64,000 nucleotides of DNA from Halopseudomonas xinjiangensis (GTDB taxonomy: Bacteria; Pseudomonadota; Gammaproteobacteria; Pseudomonadales; Pseudomonadaceae). The notes below the pieces were generated by a model. It worked only from the letters and a program-made list of their open reading frames with translations, was not told the origin of the DNA and made no database searches. The stretch spans positions 1,674,001-1,738,000 of the forward strand of contig NZ_LT629736.1 in the NCBI RefSeq assembly GCF_900104945.1, given 5' to 3'. Shown in pieces: positions 17,619 through 26,754 of the stretch (position 1 is its first letter; each line of letters opens with the position of its first letter). Made by a program: the position numbers and the translations under genes.

Positions 17619-18709
17619 GGCAGAAGCTCCACTGCATCACCCTCTGCCAGCCGCGTCAGCCCGGCGTAAACCACCCTGTCGCCTACCTGCAGCGCCTCCC
17701 CGCGCAGCACTGCCCGCTCGCCTTGCAGCGAGCTGACTTCCACCGCTATCCGCCGGGCACGGTCCTGTTCAACGCGAAACACCGCCAGCCCAGTGGGCGA
17801 GCGCATGATGGCCGAGACCGGTACGCTGGTCTGGGCAAGCCGGGAAGCCTTTAGCCCGACCTCTACTCCGTCGCCGGAACGAGCCACGTCACCATCCAAT
17901 CCAACCACCAGGGGGTACAGGGACCCGCCCGCCGACGAGCCAAGACCTATATCGATGATGCGCCCAGCACTTTCTGCACCAGTCAGGCTGTTCCAGACGG
18001 GTAGCGTCTGCCCGGTTTCCAGGCCGGCTAGCAACCGTGCCGGTACACTCACTTCGACCTCGTGGCGATCAAACGCGGCCAGACGCATGACCATCTGACC
18101 AGGCGAAACGAATTCGCCTGGTTCCACCTCGAGCGCTTCGATGCTGCCAGCGAAAGGTGCACGCAGTTCGGTCTCACGCTGCAGCTGCTGAGTCTGGCGC
18201 AACGACGCCCGCGCGCTCGCCATTCCCGCCTGCAAGGCTTCCAGACGGGACCGTTGCTGCTCCCGCTGCTGAGTGGACACCACGCCACGCTCGAACAACT
18301 GCTCGGAGCGCTGCAGATCGCGTTCGGCCTGGGCTGTCTGCGCCTGTAGCTCGGCCAGTCTTGCTTTGGCCGCATCCCGGGCCGGAAGCAGTTCGGGGTT
18401 GTAAAGTGTGGCCAGCAGCTGACCCGCCTCGACTCGCTGCCCGAGCTGTACCGGCCGCTCCTTCAGCACCCCTCCAACCTGGAAGGTCAGGCCGGCGCGC
18501 TGGCGAGCGCGAACCACCCCGGCGAAACGCAAAGGCTCACCGATTTCTGCGCGGCTGACCTCGGCGACCCGTACCGGCACGGCACCAACTGGAGTCATCT
18601 CGGCAGCATCGGCGTTGCTGTCTCCGCCACAGCCAGCCAGGGTCGCGACACCGAAGGTGGCGAACGCGATAAGAAGGGTGAACCGGGGAACACACGAGGG
18701 GATCAACAT
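17615..18709 (-). CDS. RND periplasmic adaptor lipoprotein (membrane fusion protein)
   Basis: 364 aa. Lipobox TLAGC with Cys27, then a split biotinyl-lipoyl domain (AGLTFQVGGVLKERPVQLGQRVEAG and, after the hairpin, LRAPFAGSIEALEVEPGEFV). A long alpha-helical hairpin spans about 105-175 (AKARLAELQAQTAQAERDLQ...). A beta-barrel and membrane-proximal domain complete it. It links the RND permease encoded downstream to an outer-membrane channel. It is transcribed divergently from tetR across a palindromic operator, so induction by release of TetR is likely. Confidence 0.92.
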   Translation of the reverse strand: MLIPSCVPRFTLLIAFATFGVATLAGCGGDSNADAAEMTPVGAVPVRVAEVSRAEIGEPLRFAGVVRARQRAGLTFQVGGVLKERPVQLGQRVEAGQLLATLYNPELLPARDAAKARLAELQAQTAQAERDLQRSEQLFERGVVSTQQREQQRSRLEALQAGMASARASLRQTQQLQRETELRAPFAGSIEALEVEPGEFVSPGQMVMRLAAFDRHEVEVSVPARLLAGLETGQTLPVWNSLTGAESAGRIIDIGLGSSAGGSLYPLVVGLDGDVARSGDGVEVGLKASRLAQTSVPVSAIMRSPTGLAVFRVEQDRARRIAVEVSSLQGERAVLRGEALQVGDRVVYAGLTRLAEGDAVELLP

Positions 18710-18747
18710 GGCTTTGGCTCCGCAAGAGCTGGACGGTGATTAACATA

Positions 18748-18772
18748 TTGTCAGTTATTGACACTTTGTCAA
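18748..18772. promoter_or_regulatory. Probable TetR operator in the divergent efflux/tetR promoter region
   Basis: A perfect inverted repeat TTGACA-CTT-TGTCAA lies at 18758-18772, and a second pairing TGTCA (18749-18753) with TGACA (18759-18763) overlaps it. On the minus strand TTGACA followed 17 bp later by AATATG could be the efflux promoter, so a bound repressor would cover its -35 box. The site lies between the two divergent genes. Confidence 0.65.
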
Positions 18773-18824
18773 CATGCCGCGCACACTTGCCGCTGAGCAA
18801 CATAAAACCAGTTGTGAGGACTAC

Positions 18825-19457
18825 ATGAGCGCCGATGAACGCCGCGAGCGGGAAAAACAGGAACGTCGAGTCAGCATTCTCGATGCAGCCGAACAGGTGT
18901 TCTTCACCAAGGGCTACGACAAGTGCTCGATGGACGAAATCGCTCGCACCGCGCAACTGAGCCGAGCCCTGCTCTACGTCTATTTCAAGGATAAGTCGGC
19001 GATGATGCGCGGTATCATGCTGCGCGCTGTGGAGTGCCTTCGCGATCGCTTCGCCCGGGCAATCAGTGAGGCCGAACTGGGGCTCGACCAGGTCGGCAAA
19101 TTCGGCCAGGCCTACTACGATTTCAGCCGTGAAGAGTCGCACTATTTCGACGTGCTGACACAGATCAACACCTTTCCTCATCTGAGCGAAGACGACGAAC
19201 ACAGCGAGGCGCTGCGGTGCTGCGCCGAAGACGTGATGGGCCTTATGGTCGAAGCGCTTCAGCGTGGCGTGGCAGACGGCAGCCTCAGCCGCGACCGGGT
19301 GCGCGATCCGATGATGACGGCATTCTATCTGCGCGGCGCATTGCACGGCGTGATCATGGAAACCCGGCAGGCAGACCAGAAAGCAACGCAGCTACCCGAC
19401 GCCGCTGAACTTATCTGCTATACCATCGACGCACTGGGGCAATCGCTCCGCCCTTGA
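18825..19457 (+). CDS. TetR-family repressor of the adjacent RND pump
   Basis: 210 aa. N-terminal helix-turn-helix [37 protein letters not shown] (read in two parts around residues 20-55), then a ligand-binding domain with no assignable ligand. The frame is open 17 codons earlier, but ATG 18825 has a GAGGA site at 18816 and leaves the operator untranslated. It is divergent from the adaptor/permease operon and is predicted to repress that operon and probably itself. Confidence 0.88.
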   Translation: MSADERREREKQERRVSILDAAEQVFFTKGYDKCSMDEIARTAQLSRALLYVYFKDKSAMMRGIMLRAVECLRDRFARAISEAELGLDQVGKFGQAYYDFSREESHYFDVLTQINTFPHLSEDDEHSEALRCCAEDVMGLMVEALQRGVADGSLSRDRVRDPMMTAFYLRGALHGVIMETRQADQKATQLPDAAELICYTIDALGQSLRP

Positions 19458-19506
19458 TAGGCAATCTTTCCTACACTGGGGGCACGTCAATCAACCGGAG
19501 AGAAGC

Positions 19507-20109
19507 ATGGCTAAGATTCTTGTGTTGTATCACTCGATGTACGGGCACGTGGAGATTCTGGCGAACGCCGTCGTCGAGGGTGCCCGCCGGGTTTCGGGGA
19601 CCGAGGTCAGCGTGAAACGCGTACCGGAGACCATGCCTGAAGATGCGTTCAAGGCTGCCGGCGGCAAGACCGACCAGGCCGCGCCTATTGCCTCCCCCGC
19701 GGAGCTCGCCGACTATGACGCCATCATCGTCGGCACACCTACCCGGTTCGGCAACATGAGCGGACAGATGCGAACCTTCTTCGATCAGACCGGCGGACTC
19801 TGGGCCAAGGGTGCGCTGCGCGGCAAGGTGGCCAGTGCGTTCACCTCGACCGGCACCGGCGGCGGTGAGGAAATGACCATCACCTCGACCTGGACCACAC
19901 TTGCCCATCATGGGATGGTCATTGTGCCGATCGGGTACGGCGTACCGGAGATGTTCGACATATCGAAGGTGCGTGGCGGCACGCCTTACGGCGCGGGCAC
20001 CGTCGCTGGAGGAGACAACTCGCGACAGCCGAGCGAAGACGAACTGACCGTGGCGCGGCACCAGGGCGAATTTGTCGCCCAGATCACCAGCAAGCTCGCG
20101 TCCAACTGA
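19507..20109 (+). CDS. wrbA: NAD(P)H:quinone oxidoreductase WrbA
   Basis: 200 aa flavodoxin-like enzyme that reduces quinones by two electrons and is thought to protect against redox cycling. The FMN-phosphate loop is [59 protein letters not shown] and [11 protein letters not shown] are WrbA hallmarks. The length is normal. An AGAGAAGC ribosome site precedes the ATG. It lies after tetR but with its own short intergenic gap, so co-regulation is uncertain. Confidence 0.95.
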   Translation: MAKILVLYHSMYGHVEILANAVVEGARRVSGTEVSVKRVPETMPEDAFKAAGGKTDQAAPIASPAELADYDAIIVGTPTRFGNMSGQMRTFFDQTGGLWAKGALRGKVASAFTSTGTGGGEEMTITSTWTTLAHHGMVIVPIGYGVPEMFDISKVRGGTPYGAGTVAGGDNSRQPSEDELTVARHQGEFVAQITSKLASN

Positions 20110-20121
20110 TCCGATGACAGC

Positions 20122-20144
20122 GGCCGGGCGAACACCCGGCCTTT
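20122..20144 (+). terminator. Intrinsic terminator after wrbA
   Basis: GGCCGGG, loop CGAACA, CCCGGCC, then TTTGC. The stem is strong and the T-tract short. It lies between the convergent wrbA and pirin genes. Confidence 0.6.
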
Positions 20145-20160
20145 GCTCGGCACTCGAGCT

Positions 20161-20853
20161 TCAGGGCAGGTCGAATACCAGCGCCCTGACGGACGCGTCC
20201 TGAGCCCGGAATACCATCGCCTCGACCTCCGATGCCTGCAGCCCATCTCCCGCTTTGAGGACCTCGTTGGCCGCCTCCAGCGGGCCATCCACCACGTGCA
20301 CGTATAGCTTGCGGCCCGCATCCAGGGACAACGGGGCGCTGTCGCCGGGGCCGAGCAACAACTGATACAGACGCGCATCCTGGCGAATGGTCAGGCTGGA
20401 ATCAGAGCCGTCCGGGCTCGCTACGAGGGTCAGACCCGGCTCCAGACCGAAGTCCTTTTGTTGATAGCCAGGCTGCTCATCTCGCACATTCGGCTCGATC
20501 CATACCTGCAAAAATCGCAGCGGGTCGGCGGACGAACCGTTGTATTCACTATGTGATATCCCGCTGCCGGCCGACATGAGCTGAAATTCGCCCGCTGGCA
20601 GCCTTTCCACGTTCCCCTCACTGTCTCGGTGTCGGATTTCCCCGGACAGCACGTAACTGATGATTTCCATGTTGCGGTGACGATGGGTGTCAAAACCGGC
20701 ACCTGCCGCGACTTCATCGTCGTTGATCACCCGCAGTGCCGAGAAACCCATACGCCGGGAATCGTGATAATCCCCGAAGGAAAAACTGTGCTGGCTGCGC
20801 AGCCAGCTGAACGCCGACCGGCCCCGTTGATGACTGCGAAATGTTTCGATCAT
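20161..20853 (-). CDS. Pirin family protein (YhhW-like, quercetin 2,3-dioxygenase type)
   Basis: 230 aa bicupin. The N-terminal cupin has the metal ligands in GAGFDTHRHRNMEIISYVLSG (His-x-His, Glu), followed by HRDSEGNVERLPAGEFQLMSAG and SGISHSEYN. The C-terminal cupin is degenerate. Relatives such as E. coli YhhW oxidise quercetin in vitro, but their physiological role is unknown. The start at ATG 20853 has a GGAG site; an upstream in-frame ATG would add 13 residues before the conserved MIETFRSHQRGRS. Convergent with wrbA. Confidence 0.9.
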   Translation of the reverse strand: MIETFRSHQRGRSAFSWLRSQHSFSFGDYHDSRRMGFSALRVINDDEVAAGAGFDTHRHRNMEIISYVLSGEIRHRDSEGNVERLPAGEFQLMSAGSGISHSEYNGSSADPLRFLQVWIEPNVRDEQPGYQQKDFGLEPGLTLVASPDGSDSSLTIRQDARLYQLLLGPGDSAPLSLDAGRKLYVHVVDGPLEAANEVLKAGDGLQASEVEAMVFRAQDASVRALVFDLP

Positions 20854-20940
20854 GACTCGCTCCCTTGGGCGGAGACAGGGGGAATGACGCACTTTTCGCG
20901 GAAGTCAACTGGCGAGCCAGGGCAGATAGGGCGTCGGCTT

Positions 20941-22197
20941 CTACCCCTGCAGCCACTCATCGAACACCTCCGCTGGCACCAGTCCGCCTCCGGTGCTCCA
21001 GAGCACGTGCGTCGCGCTATCCAGGTTCACTTCGTTTGCCTTGCACCACGACCGCCCCGCCTCGGTTTCGGCAAGCCATCGCGGGCCCGCAAAGCCCGCC
21101 GCGGCAGACGGTTCCAGTCGCTCACCCAGTTTGTCCCATGCCAATCGAAGATAGTCCGGCAATGATTCGTCGGCCACGGTGAACACTCCGGCCAATCGGC
21201 TGGCCATGCATGTTGCCGCCAGCATCGACGCCTGCGCCACCGCCAGACCGTCGGCGAGCGTCTGATTGTCCAGCCCTACGTCATACACGGAAACAGGCGT
21301 CTCGAGGCCTGAAGCCAGCTGAGCCAGCACGCTCGGCGAGGCGACAGGCTCGGCAAACCAGCAGTGCACCGAATCACCGAAAACCTGTTTCAATCCATAG
21401 GTAATTCCGCCTGGCGCCCCGCCCACTCCACAGGGCAGATAAACGACTAGCGGCCGTTCACGGGACACCTCGATCCGCTGATCAGTGAGCTGCTCAGCGA
21501 GGCGCCGGCCAGCTACTGCGTAACCGGCAAAGAGCAGCTCGGAGCGCTCATCATCGACAAAGTGCGCCGCCGGGTCGGACTCTGCCTCGCGGCGCCCGGC
21601 CTGCACGGCCTTCGCATAGTCACCTGAGTGCTCGACGACTTCGGCGCCCTTGTCGCGCAGCAGCTGCTTTTTCCACTCGCTCGCGTCACGAGACATATGC
21701 ACCTGCGCCTTGAAGCCCAGTGCCCTAGACAGCAGACCGATGCTGATCCCCAGATTGCCGGTGCTACCGACGATCAGACGGTGAGATTCGAAGCGGCTGC
21801 GCCACTGATCACCGGCCAGCTCGCCGAAGTCTTTCCCATCCCAACCCAATCTGTGCGCAACGCGTTCGGCGTAAACCAGCACTTCATGGAACCCGCCCCG
21901 GGCCTTGACCGATCCAGCCAGCGGCATCCGGTGGTCCGCTTTCAATAGCCAGCGCCCCTTGCCGTCCAGAGCTGCGCGTAGCGGCTCGGCATCAAGCAGA
22001 GGCGATTCCACCAGTCCGTCGCTTCCCTTCAGGACCTCGATCGTGCGCGACAGAAGCGCTCCCGCGCGGTCAAAACGGTCAGCAGCCTGGTCGACTGCTT
22101 CCGGAGGGAATGTCTCCTGGAGCATGTCATGGCGCGGATTGATCCAGAGAGTGGGTTCGCGCCGGGACAACGTATCCAATAAATGCGTTTTGAGCAT
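20941..22197 (-). CDS. dsdA: D-serine dehydratase
   Basis: 418 aa PLP enzyme that converts D-serine to pyruvate and ammonia. The PLP lysine is Lys98 in PLAGSVKARGG, preceded by LLKADHRMPL. SGSTGNLGIS-type phosphate binding is visible as VGSTGNLGISIGLL, and LPCGVGGAPGGITYGL is the glycine-rich cofactor loop. It is slightly shorter than the E. coli enzyme (442). No dsdC regulator or dsdX transporter adjoins it. It is divergent from the DUF2897 gene. Confidence 0.93.
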   Translation of the reverse strand: MLKTHLLDTLSRREPTLWINPRHDMLQETFPPEAVDQAADRFDRAGALLSRTIEVLKGSDGLVESPLLDAEPLRAALDGKGRWLLKADHRMPLAGSVKARGGFHEVLVYAERVAHRLGWDGKDFGELAGDQWRSRFESHRLIVGSTGNLGISIGLLSRALGFKAQVHMSRDASEWKKQLLRDKGAEVVEHSGDYAKAVQAGRREAESDPAAHFVDDERSELLFAGYAVAGRRLAEQLTDQRIEVSRERPLVVYLPCGVGGAPGGITYGLKQVFGDSVHCWFAEPVASPSVLAQLASGLETPVSVYDVGLDNQTLADGLAVAQASMLAATCMASRLAGVFTVADESLPDYLRLAWDKLGERLEPSAAAGFAGPRWLAETEAGRSWCKANEVNLDSATHVLWSTGGGLVPAEVFDEWLQG

Positions 22198-22262
22198 GGG
22201 CTTGCCTTGAGCGGTCGACTAGACTTTAGCTTAGACACCTTCACCGCAATACGGAGCCACGA

Positions 22263-22430
22263 ATGCCCTTGATTGGCTGGTTTTTCCTGCTTGGGGCTGT
22301 CGGCATGATTATCGGCAGCCTGCTCGTGCTTCGCGACACGGCGAACAAGCAGCCTATCGATCCGGAAAAGATGAAGCGCATCAAGGAGCGTCAGGCCGAG
22401 CTCGAAGCGCAGGAAAAGAACCGGGATTAG
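22263..22430 (+). CDS. Small membrane protein, DUF2897-like
   Basis: 55 aa: one hydrophobic segment (GWFFLLGAVGMIIGSLLVL) followed by a charged tail rich in Lys, Arg and Glu (MKRIKERQAELEAQEKN). The length and layout fit the DUF2897 family of small pseudomonad proteins of unknown function. A GGAGCC site precedes the ATG. The stop is 49 nt before the DUF2058 gene, so the two may share a transcript. Confidence 0.7.
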   Translation: MPLIGWFFLLGAVGMIIGSLLVLRDTANKQPIDPEKMKRIKERQAELEAQEKNRD

Positions 22431-22479
22431 CGCTAGAATCGCCCTCCTCAACCCAGCTCAAAGCAGGTAGCAGCACAGC

Positions 22480-23010
22480 ATGGTCAACTCCCTACAAGCC
22501 CAGTTGCTCAAGGCCGGACTGGTCGACGAGAAGAAGCTCAAGCAGGCCCAACGGGCCAAGAAGAAGCAGGCCAAGAACGAGCCCGAGAAAGTTCACAACC
22601 CCGCCGAGGCAGTAGAAAAGGCTCGCGCCGAAAAGGCAGAGCGGGACCGGCAGTTAAACCAGCAACGCCGGGAAGAAACCGCAAAGAAGGAACGCGAAGC
22701 GCAGGCAAAGCAGTTGATCGACCAGGGCAAGGTGGACCGCGCAGGCGGCGAGACGCCGTATCAGTTCGTGATGAAGAACAAGGTCAAGAAAATGCACGTG
22801 ACGGCGGAGCAGTTCGACAAGCTGAGCCGTGGCAAGCTGGCAATCGTTCGCCTGTCCGGCAACTTCGAACTGATTCCCTTGGACGTGGCGGAAAAGGTGA
22901 TGGAACGGGCACCGCACTGGCCGGTGGTGATCGCCAAGGTACAAGCTGATACACCTGCCGACGATGATCCGTACGCGGCATTCAAGGTTCCCGACGATCT
23001 GATGTGGTAA
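22480..23010 (+). CDS. DUF2058 family protein (YaiL-like)
   Basis: 176 aa. The N-terminal half is very rich in Lys, Glu, Gln and Arg and probably a long helix or coiled coil (about 10-85). The C-terminal half is a compact domain with YQFVMKNKVKKMHV, KLAIVRLSGNFELIPLDVAEK and DDPYAAFKVPDDLMW. The family is annotated as DUF2058 (nucleoprotein/polynucleotide-associated); its function is not established. The basic N-terminal half would fit binding to nucleic acid, as inference. Confidence 0.88.
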   Translation: MVNSLQAQLLKAGLVDEKKLKQAQRAKKKQAKNEPEKVHNPAEAVEKARAEKAERDRQLNQQRREETAKKEREAQAKQLIDQGKVDRAGGETPYQFVMKNKVKKMHVTAEQFDKLSRGKLAIVRLSGNFELIPLDVAEKVMERAPHWPVVIAKVQADTPADDDPYAAFKVPDDLMW

Positions 23011-23017
23011 CGCGCCT

Positions 23018-23042
23018 CGGGCGGCTCGAAACGAGCCGCCCG
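23018..23042. terminator. Hairpin between convergent genes
   Basis: CGGGCGGCTCG, loop AAA, CGAGCCGCCCG: a perfect 11 bp stem between the DUF2058 and protease-like genes. No T-tract on either side, so intrinsic termination is plausible but not certain. Confidence 0.55.
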
Positions 23043-23049
23043 AAAGCTA

Positions 23050-23730
23050 TCAGTCGTCGTTGTCGTCTTCGGATTCTTCCGGATCGTCCATATGGCTGTC
23101 GTCGACCAGCTTCTCGTCGTCCTTCATCCGCTTCTGCTTGGTGCGCTCGTCATCTTCTGCAGCCTTCGGGCAATTCAGCGGCAGCATGAACGTCTGCGAC
23201 ACATCGATCAGACCGATGTGTTCGATGGTGCGACGGCCGATCAGCACCGGATAGGTCATGTCGCCACGATCACGTAACGTAAATTGCTCTTCATACACCT
23301 TGTCGCCCAGGCAGATCGACATTTGCACCACCGGGCGGCGCTCCTTGCCACCGGCACCACGGATCAGCACACGGCGATAGACCGGACGCTCGAACTTCAT
23401 GGTCACCATCTCCTCGGTGTCGGCGTCACGCACCGGTACGTCATAGCGCACCCACTCTTTGCCCTTGCGCTTGAATTTCTCGATGTTCACCGCGTGCATG
23501 GATGAGGTCAGTGCGCCGGAATCCACCTTGATCTTCACCGCAGCACGCTCGGGCAGCACCCGGCCCTTTTCGATCCAGCCAACCACCACGCGACCGGCGA
23601 GCTCGTCTGAGGTGGTGATCGAGGAAGCCATCTCACCGCTGACTTCTCGCTCAGCGTAGGCGACGGAGCTCTGAAAACTGACAGCGGCACATAGCGCGGC
23701 GACAGAACACAGTTTGTAAAACGACAACAT
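23050..23730 (-). CDS. Secreted retropepsin-like (PF05618-type) protein with acidic tail
   Basis: 226 aa. Signal peptide MLSFYKLCSVAALCAAVSFQ...AYA, then a domain of the type annotated as putative ATP-dependent zinc protease (PF05618), which is structurally a retropepsin-like fold. KIKVDSGALTSSMHA carries the Asp-Ser-Gly motif, and TYPVLIGRRTIEHIGLIDV is the usual second signature. After about residue 190 the tail is highly charged and ends in DDPEESEDDNDD. ATG 23730 was chosen for the signal peptide and the AGGA site; the upstream open frame adds nothing recognisable. Likely periplasmic; substrate unknown. Confidence 0.83.
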   Translation of the reverse strand: MLSFYKLCSVAALCAAVSFQSSVAYAEREVSGEMASSITTSDELAGRVVVGWIEKGRVLPERAAVKIKVDSGALTSSMHAVNIEKFKRKGKEWVRYDVPVRDADTEEMVTMKFERPVYRRVLIRGAGGKERRPVVQMSICLGDKVYEEQFTLRDRGDMTYPVLIGRRTIEHIGLIDVSQTFMLPLNCPKAAEDDERTKQKRMKDDEKLVDDSHMDDPEESEDDNDD

Positions 23731-23845
23731 AGGAAATCCTTTGAGGGGAGACGTCGGGTAGACCCGGCTCGGGCTGTAAAGTGCCGGTGCGCGCATTCTA
23801 TCCAAACCAACGAAGGTGCCAAGGGGCCAGCCTGCGAATGGGGGT

Positions 23846-24613
23846 TCAGGGCTGTGTCTGATTGATTCCGTTGTGCTCGAGGATCAGACCCAGCGCCCCG
23901 GAATCCTGCAGTTGGTCGACGTATGCCTTCATTTGCGCCAGCCCCGGCTCTGCCCCACTGCGCATCAACAGAAAGTGCTGGTAGTACTGATCGGCCTCCT
24001 CGGCGATCAGCAGCCGGCTTCGGTAATGCGGGTGCCTGGAGAGATAGGCTTCGAGAAAGGATTCGGTGACTACCGCCATGTCCACCCGTCCGCGCAGGAC
24101 CATCTGGATGTTGCTTTCCTGCGAAAGCGTCAGTACCGCATTGTGTACATCGCGCAGATGATTGGGGTCCGCGATGAAGCCAGCGAAGGCGTAGTGGTAT
24201 CCGCTGAACAGCGCGATGCGCTTGCCTTGCCGATCGTCGAAATAGTCCTGGGTGCGGCTATCCTCGGCCAGCGCGATGAACAATGCCCGGCTCAGCACGA
24301 CGCCGTCGATGCTTTGAGTGTCCTGCCCTTGCCAACCCCACGCCGGGTTTTCGAAAAACAGCATGTCGAAGTGGCCCGTTTCCAATTCGCGGTAGCGTCG
24401 TGCAGCAGCCGTAGGCACGAACTCGAAGTGGTACTCGGACTGCATGGCATTGAGCCGATCGATGAGATCGAGCGTTACGCCGGTCCACTCGCCTTCGGAA
24501 CTCACCTCGACGAAAGGCGGAAAGACATAACCGCCTACCCGCACGGTAGCCGGGTTAGCCAAGGCAAGCGTCGCAAGGCTCCACAGCAATAGAATTCGTG
24601 CGCAAAAGGACAT
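23846..24613 (-). CDS. Periplasmic solute-binding protein, family 3
   Basis: 255 aa. Signal peptide MSFCARILLLWSLATLALA, then the SBP_bac_3 fold (VRVGGYVFPPFVEV, GVTLDLIDRLNAM, ELETGHFDMLFFENPAW). It resembles the many orphan amino-acid-type binding proteins of pseudomonads. No ABC permease or ATPase gene is adjacent, so it may serve a system elsewhere or act as a sensor partner; the divergent neighbour is a chemoreceptor, which is suggestive only. The ligand cannot be predicted. Confidence 0.85.
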   Translation of the reverse strand: MSFCARILLLWSLATLALANPATVRVGGYVFPPFVEVSSEGEWTGVTLDLIDRLNAMQSEYHFEFVPTAAARRYRELETGHFDMLFFENPAWGWQGQDTQSIDGVVLSRALFIALAEDSRTQDYFDDRQGKRIALFSGYHYAFAGFIADPNHLRDVHNAVLTLSQESNIQMVLRGRVDMAVVTESFLEAYLSRHPHYRSRLLIAEEADQYYQHFLLMRSGAEPGLAQMKAYVDQLQDSGALGLILEHNGINQTQP

Positions 24614-24931
24614 GGGAAGCTCTTGTTATCATCGATGGCACATCGCCATACGGAGAGTATAGGAGACTTCAGGCGTACGCACACTCGACTGGCATGATCA
24701 CCTTATGTTTTGACCACTCATCGGTTGAATTGATACCCGGCGAAATGAGGTTGCGAGGTCGCCAAGGATCGTCCAATAATCTGACGCCAGATTGCCATCG
24801 CACCCTCGAAAAAGCCGCTCAGGTTTTTCTCGTTCGTGTCGATATAACTATAAGCAGCTCGTCTCGCCTTGATATACATAGGATGGCGGCTCTAAAAAAA
24901 ATAATGCTCGAATGGAAGTGGGAGAGACTCA
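24614..24931 (+). other. Divergent intergenic region between solute-binding protein and chemoreceptor genes
   Basis: 318 bp without a gene, noticeably AT-richer than its surroundings towards the right end (a run of A near 24894-24901). It contains the chemoreceptor promoter described separately. I see no RNA gene. Confidence 0.5.
24819..24845 (+). promoter_or_regulatory. Probable sigma-28 (FliA) promoter of the chemoreceptor gene
   Basis: TCAGGTTT (24819-24826), an 11 bp spacer and GTCGATAT (24838-24845) match the flagellar class promoter TCAAGTTT-N11/12-GCCGATAA at most positions. It lies about 87 bp upstream of the start codon, and chemoreceptor genes are commonly under FliA. Confidence 0.65.
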
Positions 24932-26578
24932 ATGAAGCTGTTGCGCAGCATCAACATACGTCAGCGAATCTGGTTGATTCTGATCGTGGCGCTGGTCGGC
25001 ATGCTGGCCCTGGAAGCGGTGTCTCTGACACACCTGCGCTCGGAAATCCGTAATGCCGAAGTCACCAAAGCGACGCATCTGGTGGAGGTTGCGCATGATC
25101 TGCTTGCCCATTACCACGGCCTGCAGCAGCGCGGCGAGCTGAGCGAGGCCGAGGCCAAGACCCAGGCCCTGGCTGCGTTGCGCGTTTTACGATACGGCGG
25201 CAATGAGTATTTCTGGATCAATGACATGAACAACATCATGATCATGCATCCTTTCGCGCCCCAGACCGAGGGCACCGACCTGTCCACCATGAACAATCAG
25301 CATGGTGTCTCGGTCATCAAGGAAATGGTCGCCCTGGCGCGCAAGGAAGGCACGGCCAGCTTCGAATACAGCTGGGCCAAACCGGGCCAGACACCTGGCG
25401 AAGATCCCGGCTCACGCAAGCTTGCCGCGTTCAAGCATTTCACCCCGTGGGGCTACATGATCGGGACCGGTATCTTCCTCGACGACATGCGCGCTAAGGT
25501 GGTCCAGCAGGCCGTGCAATCGTCGGCCATCGTGCTAGGCCTGATCGCCATCATGGTCATCATCCTGTACATCATCGGCAGCAGCATTTCGCAACCGCTC
25601 AACCGGATTGTCGAGGCCATGCGCAACGTCGCCAGCGGCGAAGGCGATCTCACGCGCAAGCTGGACGACGACGCCCACGACGAATTGTCACTGATCGCCC
25701 GACACTTCAATCAGTTCACCGGCAACCTGCGCAGCCTGGTGCAACAACTGGGGGACAGCGCGCGGCAGCTGATCAGCGCCAGCCAGCAGCTCGATGGCAT
25801 CAGCAACAACAGCCTGCGTGACATGACTCGCCAATCCGAGCGCATGGAGCTGATGGCCACTGCGATCAACGAGATCACCTACGGCGTGCAGGATGTTGCG
25901 CAAAATGCCAACGCAGCTGCGCAGGAAGTCGAGAATGCCAACGAGGGCGCAAACAATGGCCGGGTGCAGGTTACACGCACCATCGAGCAGATCGGTCACC
26001 TGTCGACCAGCGTCAAGACTGCCGTTGCGCATATGGAGACGCTATCCACCGATGCGAACGAGATCACCACTGTCCTGGACGTGATTCGCAACATCGCCGA
26101 ACAGACCAACTTGCTCGCCCTCAACGCCGCTATCGAGGCCGCGCGAGCCGGCGAGATGGGCCGTGGCTTTGCCGTGGTCGCCGACGAAGTGCGCAACCTT
26201 GCCCAGCGCACCCAAAAGTCCACCGAAGAGATTCACAACATGATCACCAAGCTGCAGAACAACACGCAGACGGTGGTGACCGTGATCAACGAAAGCAGCC
26301 GTTATTCGGAGCTGAGCGTTCAACAAGCCAACGCAGCCGGGGAAGCGCTGGACCTCATCGCACAATCGATGCAGCAAATGGTGGAATTGAACGCATCGAT
26401 CGCCAGCGCCACCACCCAGCAGTCCACCGTGGTGGAAGACGTCAACCGCAACGTGACCGAAGCAGCCGAGCTGGCTCGCGAGACCACCGACGGCGCGCAG
26501 CAAACTGCCCAGGCTAGCCAGCACCTGGCGCAGCTAGGCCAGCAGATCGACAATCTGGTCAGCCGTTTCCGTACCTGA
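24932..26578 (+). CDS. Methyl-accepting chemotaxis protein with single Cache sensor
   Basis: 548 aa. TM1 ([18 protein letters not shown], about 13-30), a periplasmic sCache-type domain (about 35-190) with [20 protein letters not shown] and [22 protein letters not shown]2 ([20 protein letters not shown]), HAMP, and a cytoplasmic signalling domain with the hairpin tip [37 protein letters not shown] (about 388-424). The sCache class often binds small carboxylates, but the ligand here is unknown. The last residues [11 protein letters not shown] carry no CheR-binding pentapeptide. Regulated by the putative FliA promoter. Confidence 0.94.
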   Translation: MKLLRSINIRQRIWLILIVALVGMLALEAVSLTHLRSEIRNAEVTKATHLVEVAHDLLAHYHGLQQRGELSEAEAKTQALAALRVLRYGGNEYFWINDMNNIMIMHPFAPQTEGTDLSTMNNQHGVSVIKEMVALARKEGTASFEYSWAKPGQTPGEDPGSRKLAAFKHFTPWGYMIGTGIFLDDMRAKVVQQAVQSSAIVLGLIAIMVIILYIIGSSISQPLNRIVEAMRNVASGEGDLTRKLDDDAHDELSLIARHFNQFTGNLRSLVQQLGDSARQLISASQQLDGISNNSLRDMTRQSERMELMATAINEITYGVQDVAQNANAAAQEVENANEGANNGRVQVTRTIEQIGHLSTSVKTAVAHMETLSTDANEITTVLDVIRNIAEQTNLLALNAAIEAARAGEMGRGFAVVADEVRNLAQRTQKSTEEIHNMITKLQNNTQTVVTVINESSRYSELSVQQANAAGEALDLIAQSMQQMVELNASIASATTQQSTVVEDVNRNVTEAAELARETTDGAQQTAQASQHLAQLGQQIDNLVSRFRT

Positions 26579-26588
26579 CGGTGCAAAA

Positions 26589-26616
26589 GCAGCGGCATTC
26601 GCAAGGGTGCCGCTGC
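26589..26616 (+). terminator. Hairpin after the chemoreceptor gene
   Basis: GCAGCGGCA and TGCCGCTGC form a 9 bp perfect stem with a 10-base loop just after the stop codon. A pyrimidine-rich run follows, without a clean T-tract. Confidence 0.5.
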
Positions 26617-26754
26617 CCTGCCCTTCTATTCCATCTTTCCCTTCTTCCTTCTGTTACTCGGGCAAGCGAGCCCGGTGAACTCTGACAAATCGTCTCTGTC
26701 GACCGCACTGAGAGCCAAGTCGGCTCATGTATCCACCAAATCAGCGGAGGAAAC

